A stretch of DNA of 64,000 nucleotides from Amycolatopsis oliviviridis (GCF_014654365.1 NZ_BNAY01000012.1:51406-115405), one strand, 5' to 3'. Counted from the first letter of the stretch, positions 24,573 to 32,853 are shown. Translations and numbers: made by a program. The notes: generated by a model from the letters alone, not told the origin.

Positions 24573-25337
24573 GTGCTTAGCGTGGTTGTCCTTGACCGTC
24601 CCATCGTCGTCCCGAAAATGCTGTTCCTGTCCGCGTGGAACATGATCGATACCGGCGCGGAGCTGCCTCCGGCTTTCGGTACGAACTTGCATTACTGGAG
24701 CACCGCCGACGCCCGCGGAACACTGGAGAATCGCGCCCTCAGGTCCCTGGAGACCTTGGGGCTGGCGCGCAACGGCCGGCTGAACCCGATGTGGCGCGGC
24801 ACTCTTACGGCACTGGCACAGGCTGATCGTGAGTACTACTCGTTCACGGTGTTCGAGGACGGCAAGAGCTGTTCGATCCTGATCGCCTCCCACGACGGGT
24901 ACGCGCTGCGGGCGGTCGTCGACGATCAGGTCGTCGCCCTCGCGCCGATCGAGGATCGATGGCACGCCACCGCACTGGTGGAGACGCTGCCGGAGGTGCC
25001 AGGAGCGCCGGTGCGGGCGGTCAGTATGCCGAGGGAGTTCTACGACGACCCCGAACACGACCGGTCCGATCCGCTGGCCGAGCCGGTGGATACTCGAGAC
25101 CGTGATCACCTGGCGGAGGTGCTCGCCCGGCCTCGGCAGGCGGTGCACCAGCTCTACAGCGCGCGCCGCGGTAACGACGGAAGAGTGCGCAGTTCGCCGA
25201 TCACCGTGATCGACCTCGCCGACGAGGGCGGGCGGGTGGTGACGTATGCGAGCGGGGACGGTGACGTGGTGATGGTGCCCGGTACCGGGAGCGTTTTGGT
25301 CGTCACGATCAACAACACCATGAACGGCCTCGGCTGA
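24573..25337 (+). CDS. EspG-family ESX chaperone
   Basis: 254 residues matching the EspG plan: an N-terminal strand segment VVPKMLFLSAWNMIDTGAEL, then RALRSLETLGLARNGRLNPM, EYYSFTVFEDGKSCSILIAS and the C-terminal beta-sheet with PITVIDLADEGGRVVTYAS. EspG proteins are cytosolic chaperones that bind one cognate PE/PPE or WXG-type pair and keep it soluble for its type VII system. The likely client is the product of 23188-24510. GTG 24573 follows TCGGAG; GTG 24582 is also possible. Confidence 0.85.
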   Translation: MLSVVVLDRPIVVPKMLFLSAWNMIDTGAELPPAFGTNLHYWSTADARGTLENRALRSLETLGLARNGRLNPMWRGTLTALAQADREYYSFTVFEDGKSCSILIASHDGYALRAVVDDQVVALAPIEDRWHATALVETLPEVPGAPVRAVSMPREFYDDPEHDRSDPLAEPVDTRDRDHLAEVLARPRQAVHQLYSARRGNDGRVRSSPITVIDLADEGGRVVTYASGDGDVVMVPGTGSVLVVTINNTMNGLG

Positions 25338-25515
25338 CCGCGTGTCCGCGCACTCTCCGGGCCGCGCCGCCGCATCGGTGAATTACTGGCACTCGACCGG
25401 GCGACCTCGGCGGACTTTGACCGTGGAACTGCCAGGTGGGTGATTCGTGCAGATTTCGTGTAGATGAGGAGGACCCCTGGCCACTTGCGTGACCAGGGGC
25501 TCCCCTGTGGCGGCG

Positions 25516-25589
25516 TGCCCCCGGCAGGACTTGAACCTGCGACCTAGAGATTAGAAGGCTCTTGCTCTATCCAGCTGAGCTACGAGGGC
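25516..25589 (-). tRNA. tRNA-Arg (anticodon TCT)
   Basis: A 74-base cloverleaf on the minus strand: acceptor GCCCTCG/CGGGGGC with discriminator A, D-arm GCTC/GAGC, T-arm GCAGG-TTCAAGT-CCTGC and anticodon loop CTTCTAA, so the anticodon is TCT and it reads AGA and AGG. The anticodon stem AGAGC/TCTCT has a C-T mismatch at 31-39, next to the loop. The CCA end is not encoded. The gene sits just after the ESX-type cassette. Confidence 0.93.
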
Positions 25590-25701
25590 CGACGTCGGCG
25601 ACGTTGGGTGTCGCCCAGCATCGGCAGCTTAGCCGTCGCCAACCTGTCGATCGTTCGACACCGCCAGATCGTTTCAGGTCGAGCCCACCGTTTTTTGGAA
25701 C

Positions 25702-25743
25702 GCCCGTGAGCGCGTCACGACGCGGGGTGACGCGCTCACGGGC
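25702..25743. terminator. 16-bp hairpin downstream of I36 gene
   Basis: Bases 25702-25717 and 25728-25743 are perfect reverse complements around a 10-base loop. It lies about 90 bases after the I36-type stop codon. The T-run at 25691-25696 is on the plus-strand side only, so for the minus gene it lacks a U-tail. The rest of the 242-base gap up to the tRNA shows nothing else. Confidence 0.5.
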
Positions 25744-25831
25744 CGGGGCCGCTTCGGGGGAGCGGCCCCTGGGTTCGCGCAGGTCGCGAGTCGACTCTTC
25801 CGCGAGCGACCGGCGCGAACCGCCGGGGTGG

Positions 25832-26221
25832 TCAGTCCCAGATCTTGAGGGCGCGGATCACGAACGGGCCCTGGGGTACGTAGGTGCCGCCACCCGGATA
25901 GGTGATGAAATCTCCTTCGGTCGTGCACTCCTCACTCTGGTAAATCGTCACGTCCCGGCTCAGCCGGTTGACGAACGAATGTCCGTCGAATCCTTCGGGT
26001 AGCGGAATGCATTCCTCGGGATTCGAGGTGCGCAGGTCGAATTTGTGCACGGCGCCGCTGAAGGATTCTTCGCCCCAGACGCAGAACTCGCCCTTCTGGC
26101 AGGCGGGCGCGGGCGGTTCGGCGGCGGCGCTCGCGACTCCGGTACTGGTCAGCAGGCCGAACACGGCCAGCAGGAGCACCTGCGGGAGGCGGGCGCGCAG
26201 GTTCGTCAAACGTCGTTGCAT
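25832..26221 (-). CDS. Secreted I36-type peptidase-inhibitor-like protein
   Basis: 129 residues. A signal peptide (basic start RRLTNLRARL, hydrophobic LLLAVFGLLTSTGVASA) is followed by a small beta-gamma-crystallin-like domain with CQKGEFCVWGEESFSGAVHK and DGHSFVNRLSRDVTIYQSEEC. This is the pattern annotated as peptidase inhibitor family I36, after the Streptomyces metalloprotease inhibitor SMPI. Four cysteines should form two disulfides. ATG 26221 has GGGGAG about ten bases before it. Exported, role inferred from family only. Confidence 0.8.
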   Translation of the reverse strand: MQRRLTNLRARLPQVLLLAVFGLLTSTGVASAAAEPPAPACQKGEFCVWGEESFSGAVHKFDLRTSNPEECIPLPEGFDGHSFVNRLSRDVTIYQSEECTTEGDFITYPGGGTYVPQGPFVIRALKIWD

Positions 26222-26325
26222 GACTGGGTTCTCCCCCCGTGGATCGGCGGCTCGATGGCCGTCGGTGAATGTGTGATTCCACGATGGCGCGGGGGGAAGG
26301 GTTTGTCTGCCCGCATTTCTACTTC

Positions 26326-26372
26326 TGTGGATAAGTAGTTGTGCGCCGCTCGATCGGGGCGAGTTGTCCACA
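26326..26372. promoter_or_regulatory. Two DnaA-box-like 9-mers, opposite orientation
   Basis: TGTGGATAA (26326-26334) is the reverse complement of the consensus box TTATCCACA, and TTGTCCACA (26364-26372) matches the form preferred by actinobacterial DnaA. They are 29 bases apart in the gap between the I36 and LacI genes. Confidence 0.4.
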
Positions 26373-26410
26373 CATCGCCGGGGCCGCCTTGCGCGTGCCT
26401 GAACCGGCTG

Positions 26411-27490
26411 CTAGGCGGGCGCGGTGGAATCCCGGACGACCAGTTCGGCGGGCACCTCGGTGGGAGCGGGTGCCTTCTCCCCGCGCAGCAGGCTCAGTAC
26501 CAGTTCGCCGGCCGCCCGCCCCTTGGCGGCGAGGTCCTGCCGGACGGTCGTCAGCGGTGGTTCGGACCAGCGCGCGGGCGGGACGTCGTCGAAACCCACG
26601 ACGGAAAGATCACCCGGGACCGACAGGCCGAGGTGTCTCGCCGCCGAGATCGCCGCGAGCGCCAGCAGATCCGACATGCACAGCAGCGCCGTCGGCCGCG
26701 GGTGCCGGTCCAGCAGGCCGAAAGCGCTCGGAAGCGCGCCTTCGACCGACAGGCCGGACGCCTCCCAGATCGGCACGTCCGCCGCCGGGACACCCGCCTC
26801 GGCCAGCGTCTCCAGGTAGCCGGCCATCCGCTCGCGGTTGTCGTGGAACCGGCTGTTCCCGGCCTCCGCCGCGCTCAGTTCGCCGCCGCGCGGCGCCGAG
26901 AGGCACTGCGCCGAGAAGATCCCGATCCGCCGGTGCCCGAGTTCCAGCAGGTGCCGGGCCGCCGCGGCCGCCCCCGCCCGGTCCGCCACCCCGATCCTGG
27001 CCGAACCCCGGATATGCGGCTGGTCGATCACCACCAGCGGCAGGCCGCGATCCCGGACCGCGGTCAGCGCCGGCGCGCCGTCGGCGAGCGAATACGCCAC
27101 CGCGATGTCGGCCTGCGCGGTCAGGATCCGCTCGGCGCGCGGGCCGCCGCTCTCCCCGTCGCCGGGAAGTAGCAGCAAGGCGTGGCCTTCGGGGTCGACG
27201 ACGGTCGAGAGCGCGTCGAGGGTGACCGACAGCGCGGGATCCGAGAACGCCGTCGAGAGGTTCGTGTCGAGCAGGACGGCGATCGCGCCGGTGCGGCTGG
27301 TGGCCAGGCTGCGCGCGGTCGGGTTCGGTCCCGCGTACCCGATCTTCTTGGCCGCGCGAAGGACCTCTTCCCGCAGCTGGGCGGACAGCTGATCGGGCCG
27401 GTTGTAGGCGTTGGAGACGGTCGCCCGCGACACCCCGACGGCGTCGGCGACATCGTCCAACGTCGGCCTTCGCCGTCGCGTGCTGGTCAC
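26411..27490 (-). CDS. LacI-family transcriptional regulator
   Basis: 359 residues. The N-terminal DNA-binding domain reads TLDDVADAVGVSRATVSNAYNRP, followed by the hinge helix region around NPTARSLATSRTG and a periplasmic-binding-like sensor domain (GAIAVLLDTNLSTAF, ending VPAELVVRDSTAP). The start is GTG 27490, with TAGACT six bases before it and no ribosome site, so the mRNA is probably leaderless. A palindrome AAGCGCTT lies 40 bases upstream and is the likely self-operator shared with the divergent MFS gene. The inducer is unknown. Confidence 0.92.
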   Translation of the reverse strand: MTSTRRRRPTLDDVADAVGVSRATVSNAYNRPDQLSAQLREEVLRAAKKIGYAGPNPTARSLATSRTGAIAVLLDTNLSTAFSDPALSVTLDALSTVVDPEGHALLLLPGDGESGGPRAERILTAQADIAVAYSLADGAPALTAVRDRGLPLVVIDQPHIRGSARIGVADRAGAAAAARHLLELGHRRIGIFSAQCLSAPRGGELSAAEAGNSRFHDNRERMAGYLETLAEAGVPAADVPIWEASGLSVEGALPSAFGLLDRHPRPTALLCMSDLLALAAISAARHLGLSVPGDLSVVGFDDVPPARWSEPPLTTVRQDLAAKGRAAGELVLSLLRGEKAPAPTEVPAELVVRDSTAPA

Positions 27491-27496
27491 CGGCGC

Positions 27497-27502
27497 AGTC
27501 TA
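27497..27502 (-). promoter_or_regulatory. Putative -10 box of leaderless LacI-family mRNA
   Basis: TAGACT on the minus strand lies six bases before GTG 27490. It is the same hexamer and almost the same spacing as at the SRPBCC gene (11331-11336). Confidence 0.5.
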
Positions 27503-27527
27503 GTCCCGGTCGGTGCCGGTGGACTTT

Positions 27528-27541
27528 CTGAAGCGCTTAAG
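27528..27541. promoter_or_regulatory. LacI-type operator
   Basis: The perfect palindrome AAGCGCTT (27531-27538) sits inside CTGAAGCGCTTAAG, a LacI-family-style site with central CG. It lies in the 91-base gap between the divergent LacI-family and MFS genes, upstream of both starts. Confidence 0.6.
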
Positions 27542-27581
27542 TCATTCTGGGGGAACAGGAAGCGGAAGGAGACTGGGGTTT

Positions 27582-28760
27582 ATGCGTGACCGTACGGCCG
27601 TTTTCGTCGTGTTCGCGCTCAATGGGGCCGCGCTCGGCTCCTGGGCGCCGCGGACTCCGGCGTTGTCGGAAAGAGTGAACGCCTCACCCGGCGTCTTCGG
27701 CCTGGCCCTGCTGGGGGCCAGCGTCGGCATGCTGATCGCGGCGTCGGTCTCCGGGCGGCTGATCGAGCGGCACGGGGCCCGCGCGGTGGTCGCCGGCAGC
27801 ACGGTCGTCGCCTGCGCCGCGTTGCCGATGATCGGGTTCTCGACGTCGGTCGCCCTGCTGGCCGGGGCGTTGTTCGTCCTCGGCGCGAGCGTCGGCGCGC
27901 TGGACGTCGCGATGAACGTCGCGGGCGTCGAGGTGGAACGCCGGTCCGGGCGGGCGATCATGCCGGTCCTGCACGCCGGGTTCAGCTTCGGCGCGCTGGC
28001 GGGCTCCGTCGCCGCCGGATTCGCCGCGTCGCACCAGTGGTCGCCGGGGCGCCATCTCACCGTCGCCGCGCTGGCCGCGCTCGTCGTCCTCGCCGTCGTC
28101 ATCGTGGCGGTGCCCGGCGCGCGGCCCGAGCACTCCGAGCCCGTCGAGAAGCCGCGGGTGCCGCCGATCAAGCGCCCCGTCCTCTGGCTGCTCGCCGCGA
28201 TCGCGCTGTTCTCGGCGATCGCGGAGGGTGCGAGCTCGGACTGGTCCGCCCTGCTGATGACGTCCGTGCACGGGGTCGGTGACGGCGCCGCGGCCTTCGC
28301 CTACTCGGGATTCGCCCTGTCCATGGCGCTCGCCAGGCTCGCAGGCGCCTGGCTGCAGAACCGCTTCGGCGCCACCCGTGCGCTGGCGGTGGGCGCCGGG
28401 ATCGCCGCGGCCGGGCTCGTGCTCGCCGCGCTGGCACCCGTTCCGATGTTCGGGTTCGTCGGCTTCGCGCTGGCCGGTGCCGGGCTGGCCGCGGCCTTCC
28501 CGATCGCGTTGAGCCTCGCCGGGGCGTCGGGCAAGCGCGCCGACGGCACCGGGGGCGAGCGGGAACTGGCCTTCGTCACCGCGATCGCCTACACCGGCTT
28601 CCTCGCCGGGCCACCGCTGATCGGCGGGATCGCGCAGGTGACGTCGCTTTCGGTGTCGTTCCTGTTCGTCGGACTGACCGCCGCGCTGATCGTGCCGTCG
28701 GCGGTGGCCGCGGCGCGGGCGCGGAAACGGGAGGAGGTCGCCGAACCGATCGCCCGTTGA
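27582..28760 (+). CDS. MFS transporter, FucP/YbjJ-like
   Basis: 392 residues and about 12 membrane helices. The start FVVFALNGAALGSWAPRTPAL and the helix VLGASVGALDVAMNVAGVEVE are typical of the YbjJ-like MFS subgroup related to sugar carriers. ATG 27582 has GGAAGGAG about ten bases before it. It is divergent from a LacI-family regulator with a shared operator, so it is probably induced by its substrate, perhaps a sugar; the substrate itself cannot be read from the sequence. Confidence 0.88.
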   Translation: MRDRTAVFVVFALNGAALGSWAPRTPALSERVNASPGVFGLALLGASVGMLIAASVSGRLIERHGARAVVAGSTVVACAALPMIGFSTSVALLAGALFVLGASVGALDVAMNVAGVEVERRSGRAIMPVLHAGFSFGALAGSVAAGFAASHQWSPGRHLTVAALAALVVLAVVIVAVPGARPEHSEPVEKPRVPPIKRPVLWLLAAIALFSAIAEGASSDWSALLMTSVHGVGDGAAAFAYSGFALSMALARLAGAWLQNRFGATRALAVGAGIAAAGLVLAALAPVPMFGFVGFALAGAGLAAAFPIALSLAGASGKRADGTGGERELAFVTAIAYTGFLAGPPLIGGIAQVTSLSVSFLFVGLTAALIVPSAVAAARARKREEVAEPIAR

Positions 28761-28792
28761 CATCCTCGCCAGGACGCGGGCAAGCTGCTCGG

Positions 28793-28821
28793 TAAACTGA
28801 AATGAATGCGACCTGGTCGCA
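28793..28821 (+). promoter_or_regulatory. -10 box and palindrome before the orphan kinase gene
   Basis: TAAACT (28793-28798) is followed by TGCGACC-T-GGTCGCA (28807-28821), a perfect 7-bp palindrome that would sit at the transcription start. CTGAAA and TTTCAG frame it. The kinase GTG follows 33 bases later. Confidence 0.4.
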
Positions 28822-28854
28822 GTTTCAGGGCGGCTGATCCGGGGGAGGAGCGGC

Positions 28855-29997
28855 GTGAGGGTGCTGATGCTCGGGGGCGGCAGGGGGATCCCGGCGCGGC
28901 TGGTGCAGACCACGTTGCCCCGGCTCGTGCTGGTCCCGGTGGTGTTCCGGCTGGTGATGCTGGCGCAGGCGCTGTGGACGGCGGGGCTCACCGGATCCTC
29001 GGTGCTGTGGACGTTCGCGCTGCTGCACCTGCTGCCGAACGTCGCCGAAGCGGCCTGGATCTTCCGCTGGTCCCCGGCCGGTACGCGGCTGGTGCCGGTG
29101 GCCGACGCCGCGGTCGCCGTCCTCTTCGTCCTGGGGGCCAACCTGATCGCGCAGGACGTCGTGATCACGTCGATCACCTGGACCCATCTGATGGGGACGG
29201 TGATGATCTGGACACTGCTGCGCGGCGCGCCGGCGGGGGCGCTGGTCATCGCGGCCGCGGTGGCGCCGCACACCGTGCTGGACCCGGGTTCCTCGCTCGG
29301 CCTCTTCCTCACCCTCGCGACCGCGCTGGTGGCGGCGCTCGCGCTGGTCGGCCTGGTCGGCGCGTCGATGCGGTTCGCGCTCGGCTTCGGGGAACAGCAG
29401 GGCCGTGAGGCGGAACGCGAACGGCACCGCCGCGACGTCCATGACACCGTCCTGCAGGTGATGGAGTCGTTCGCGATCCCCGCGCCCGCCGACGAACTCG
29501 ACCCGGCCGCCAGCCTCGACAGGCTCCGTCGCACCGCCCGCGCCCAGGCGATGCGCATCCGGATCAGCCTCGAACACGAACCCGCCGAGCAGGTCGGGCT
29601 GCACCAGCGTCTCCGGCTGCTCGCCGCCGAAATGGCCGCGGAAGGCCTGCGCGCCGAGGTCGTCGTCCAGGACGACTGCGCTCCGGAGCTCGCGCAGGAA
29701 ACGGCCATGGCCCTGCACGACTCGGCAAGGGAGGCCTTGCGCAACGCGCTCAAGCACTCCGGGACCAGGCGCGCCGTCGTCAGCGTCGAACAGATCGGCG
29801 GCGGGGTTTCCCTGACGGTGCGCGATCACGGCGCGGGTTTCGACGTCGGCGACCGGCGGCGCGGCTTCGGTCTCGAGAACTCGATCATCGCGCGGATGGC
29901 GGAAGTCGGCGGGTTCGCGCGGATCGAATCGAGACCGGGGCTGGGGACCCGGGTGGTGCTACTCGCCCCGTCAGTCCTGCGTCTCCCCGTCGGGTGA
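28855..29997 (+). CDS. NarL/DesK-type sensor histidine kinase, orphan
   Basis: 380 residues. About five membrane helices fill the first 175 residues, then the HisKA_3 dimerisation motif RRDVHDTVLQVMESF with H196, and an ATPase domain with SAREALRNALKHSG (N box), DHGAGFD and RRGFGLENSI. This is the NarL-partner class of kinases, normally followed by a LuxR-type response regulator, which is absent here. The GTG start has a strong GGGGGAGGAG site. Its last 27 bases overlap the histidine phosphatase gene tail on the other strand. Confidence 0.9.
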   Translation: MRVLMLGGGRGIPARLVQTTLPRLVLVPVVFRLVMLAQALWTAGLTGSSVLWTFALLHLLPNVAEAAWIFRWSPAGTRLVPVADAAVAVLFVLGANLIAQDVVITSITWTHLMGTVMIWTLLRGAPAGALVIAAAVAPHTVLDPGSSLGLFLTLATALVAALALVGLVGASMRFALGFGEQQGREAERERHRRDVHDTVLQVMESFAIPAPADELDPAASLDRLRRTARAQAMRIRISLEHEPAEQVGLHQRLRLLAAEMAAEGLRAEVVVQDDCAPELAQETAMALHDSAREALRNALKHSGTRRAVVSVEQIGGGVSLTVRDHGAGFDVGDRRRGFGLENSIIARMAEVGGFARIESRPGLGTRVVLLAPSVLRLPVG

Positions 29998-30609
29998 GTC
30001 ACGCCACTGGCGGAACGGGCGGTCCAGCGTCCACTTGTCGCCCACCCGCTCGACGACGCGGTATTCGCAGGTCGTCGGGTTGGACAGGGACTCGAACAGT
30101 TCGATGCTCCAGCCGAAGAGCCGGCGGCACAGCAACCGGATGGTCAGGCCGTGCGAGACGATCAGCACGGTTTCGGGGTGATCTTCGCCGCAGGCCGCCA
30201 GTTCGCTGAGGAACGCCGCGACCCGGTCGTCGACGTCCGCCCCGGACTCGCCGAACGGGAGCCGGTAGAAGAAGTGCCCGAACTCGTGGCGGCGCTGCTT
30301 CTGGACCTCCTGCTCCTGCGGGTCCTGGAGGTTGCCCCAGTCCTGTTCCCGCAGCCTCGGCTCCTGCGTGATCCGCTCGCAGGAGTCCCGGATGTCCAGC
30401 AGCCGCAACGTTTCCCGCGTCCGCAGATACGGGCTGACGTAGACCGCGGGCCGCTGCCCGCCGAGGACCTCCTCGATTTCCGGGCCCGCCCGCCTGGCCT
30501 GTTCGCGGCCGTCGTCGGTGAGCGGGAGGGCGTGGTCGGGAATCCGGGTGTAGGCGAGTTCGTCGACGTTGCCGAGCGATTCGGCGTGCCTCAGCAGGAT
30601 GATCCGCAC
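29971..30609 (-). CDS. Histidine phosphatase family protein (PGM-like)
   Basis: 212 residues. The catalytic RHG-type motif is LLRHAESLGN with H8; the second histidine lies in VLIVSHGLTIRLL and the arginine in VSPYLRTRETL. These enzymes form a phosphohistidine and remove phosphate from sugars, nucleotides or proteins; the substrate is not predictable. GTG 30609 has no clear ribosome site, and CAAGAT lies six bases upstream. It converges with the kinase gene with a 27-base overlap. Confidence 0.88.
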   Translation of the reverse strand: MRIILLRHAESLGNVDELAYTRIPDHALPLTDDGREQARRAGPEIEEVLGGQRPAVYVSPYLRTRETLRLLDIRDSCERITQEPRLREQDWGNLQDPQEQEVQKQRRHEFGHFFYRLPFGESGADVDDRVAAFLSELAACGEDHPETVLIVSHGLTIRLLCRRLFGWSIELFESLSNPTTCEYRVVERVGDKWTLDRPFRQWRDSPDGETQD

Positions 30610-30651
30610 GCCGCCATCTTGCCCGTTCCGCGTCCGGCTTACCCTCGTGAC

Positions 30652-32679
30652 GTGCCTTCAGACCCCGAGACGAAACCGGCCGCACCCGCACGGAAGGCCG
30701 GTGTACTGCCGCTGGTGTCGATCGGGGCGCTCCTGGCCGCGGTGGTCGCCGTCGGCCTGGTCGCGCTGACCGGTGGCGCCGGTTACGTCATCGCCGGTTT
30801 GCCGGATCCGGGACTGGTGACGCGGTACGGCATCACCGTCGTCCGGGTGCTGGCCGAGGCGGCTTCGGTGCTGTGCGTGGGTTCGCTGCTGCTCGCCGCG
30901 TTCCTCGTCCCGCCGCAAAAGTCCGGCACGCTCGCGGCGGACGGCTACGCGGCCATCCGCGTCGCGGGCGTCGCCGCCTGGGTCTGGTTCTTCGCGGCCG
31001 CCGCGTCGATCTTCTTCTCCGCGGCCGACGGCGCGGGGCGCCCGTTCACCGAGGTGCTCTCGCCGCAGGTGCTGATCGACCTCGTGGACGCCATCGAGCA
31101 GCCCAAGGCCTGGCTGTTCACCGCGTTGATCGCGTTGCTGGTCGCGCTCGGCTGCCGTCTCGCCTTGACCTGGGGCTGGACGACGGTGGTCTTCTTCCTG
31201 TCCGTCGGCGGCCTGATCCCGGTCGCGGTCACCGGGCATTCCGCGAGCGGCGGCTCGCACGACATGGCGACCAACAGCCTGCTGTACCACCTGGTCGCCG
31301 CCGCGCTGTGGGTCGGTGGCCTGGTGGCGCTGCTCGCGCTCGGCTGGCGCCGCGGCGAGAACCTCAAGCTCGCCGCGACCCGGTTCTCCAAGCTGGCGCT
31401 GGTCTGCTGGGTCGTGATGGCGGTCTCCGGCATCGTCAACGCGCTCGTGCGGATCAGGATCGCCGACCTGTTCACCACCGACTACGGCCTGCTGGTGGTC
31501 GCGAAGATCGTCGCGCTGCTGCTGCTCGGCGTCTTCGGGCACCAGCAGCGGCAGAAGGGCGTCGCGGGGCTGGTCAACGGCGCCGGCGGCGGTCAGTTGC
31601 TGCGGCTCGCCGCGGTCGAGGTGCTGATCATGTTCATCACGATCGGCATCGCCACCGGGCTCGCGAAGACCCCGCCGCCGCAGGAATCGTTCACCCAGCC
31701 CTCGACCACGGAACTGCTGATCGGCTACGACCTCTACGGTCCGCCGACGGTGTTCAGGCTGCTCACGGACTGGCGGTTCGACCTCGTCTACGGCACCCTC
31801 GCGCTCGTTCTCGCCGGGCTGTACCTCGCCGGTGTCCGTCGGCTGCGGCGCCGCGGCGACACCTGGGCCACCGGCCGGGTCGTCGCGTGGCTCGCGGGCT
31901 GTTTCGTGCTGCTGATGGCGACGTCGTCCGGTATCGGGCGGTACGCGCCCGCGATGTTCAGCGTGCACATGGGCAACCACATGCTGCTGTCCATGGTGGC
32001 GCCGGTGCTGTTCGTGCTCGGCGGGCCCGTGACGCTCGCGCTGCGCGCGCTGCCCACGGCGGGCAAGGACGCCCCGCCCGGACCGCGTGAATGGGTGCTC
32101 GCCTTCGTGCACTCGCCGCTTTCGCGGTTCCTGACGCATCCGATCGTCGCGCTGCTGCTGTTCGTCGGCTCCTTCTACGGCCTGTACTTCTCGGGCCTGT
32201 TCGACTCCGCGCTGAACTATCACTGGGCGCATCTGGCGATGAACGCGCACTTCCTGCTCGCCGGGTACGTCTTCTACTGGCCGGTGATCGGTGTCGACCC
32301 GGCGCCACGCCGGATGCCGCCGCTGGGACGGCTGGGGATGATGTTCGCCGCCATGCCGTTCCACGCGTTCTTCGGGATCGCGCTGATGAGCATGCAGACC
32401 GTGCTCGGCCAGGACTTCTACCGCGGGCTCAAACTGCCGTGGGTCACCGATCTGCTGACCGATCAGCGGCTCGGCGGCGGGATCGCGTGGGCGTCCGGCG
32501 AACTGCCGGTGCTGCTGGTGCTCGTCGCGTTGCTGGTGCAGTGGGCTCGGCAGGACGAGCGGGAGGCCCGGCGCCGTGACCGCCGCGAGGACGCCTCGGG
32601 TGACGCGGATCTGAACGCCTACAACGCGATGCTGAAGAACCTCGCGGATCAGGGCCGCGGGCCGGGGAAGAACTCGTAG
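30652..32679 (+). CDS. CopD-CtaG fusion, copper transport/cytochrome oxidase assembly
   Basis: 675 residues with many membrane helices. The N-terminal half matches CopD (GYAAIRVAGVAAWVWFFAAA and VTGHSASGGSHDMATNSLLY, with possible metal-binding H/M). The C-terminal half matches caa3_CtaG (FSVHMGNHMLLSMVAPVLFV and YHWAHLAMNAHFLLAGYVFY). The two domains together would move copper for cytochrome oxidase assembly or copper tolerance. TACCCT lies six bases before GTG 30652 and there is no ribosome site, so translation may be leaderless. No other copper gene lies next to it. Confidence 0.9.
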   Translation: MPSDPETKPAAPARKAGVLPLVSIGALLAAVVAVGLVALTGGAGYVIAGLPDPGLVTRYGITVVRVLAEAASVLCVGSLLLAAFLVPPQKSGTLAADGYAAIRVAGVAAWVWFFAAAASIFFSAADGAGRPFTEVLSPQVLIDLVDAIEQPKAWLFTALIALLVALGCRLALTWGWTTVVFFLSVGGLIPVAVTGHSASGGSHDMATNSLLYHLVAAALWVGGLVALLALGWRRGENLKLAATRFSKLALVCWVVMAVSGIVNALVRIRIADLFTTDYGLLVVAKIVALLLLGVFGHQQRQKGVAGLVNGAGGGQLLRLAAVEVLIMFITIGIATGLAKTPPPQESFTQPSTTELLIGYDLYGPPTVFRLLTDWRFDLVYGTLALVLAGLYLAGVRRLRRRGDTWATGRVVAWLAGCFVLLMATSSGIGRYAPAMFSVHMGNHMLLSMVAPVLFVLGGPVTLALRALPTAGKDAPPGPREWVLAFVHSPLSRFLTHPIVALLLFVGSFYGLYFSGLFDSALNYHWAHLAMNAHFLLAGYVFYWPVIGVDPAPRRMPPLGRLGMMFAAMPFHAFFGIALMSMQTVLGQDFYRGLKLPWVTDLLTDQRLGGGIAWASGELPVLLVLVALLVQWARQDEREARRRDRREDASGDADLNAYNAMLKNLADQGRGPGKNS

Positions 32680-32710
32680 CACAACCGGCCGGTATCGCCC
32701 GGCGTTCCGG

Positions 32711-32756
32711 CCGGAGTTGTCCACAGGAAGCCCACAACACCCGGAGTTGTCCACAG
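32711..32756 (+). promoter_or_regulatory. Two direct 16-bp repeats carrying DnaA boxes
   Basis: CCGGAGTTGTCCACAG occurs at 32711-32726 and 32741-32756, 30 bases apart start to start. Each contains TTGTCCACA, the 9-mer preferred by actinobacterial DnaA. They lie about 100-140 bases upstream of the SSB-paralogue gene. An imperfect dyad (TTTGATC/GATCAAG) follows at about 32782-32808. Confidence 0.5.
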
Positions 32757-32853
32757 ATCCCGTTCGCGCCCTTTTCCGCCCTTTGATCCGAGGCAGTCTG
32801 TGATCAAGGGAAGACACCGGGAACGGCCCGGATCGAGGAGAAAGGCGAGTGTG

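Noticed and set aside
22062..25337. Complete ESX/type VII secretion locus
   Set aside because: Only effector-type, lipoprotein and EspG genes; no EccB, EccC, EccD, EccE or mycosin in the window.
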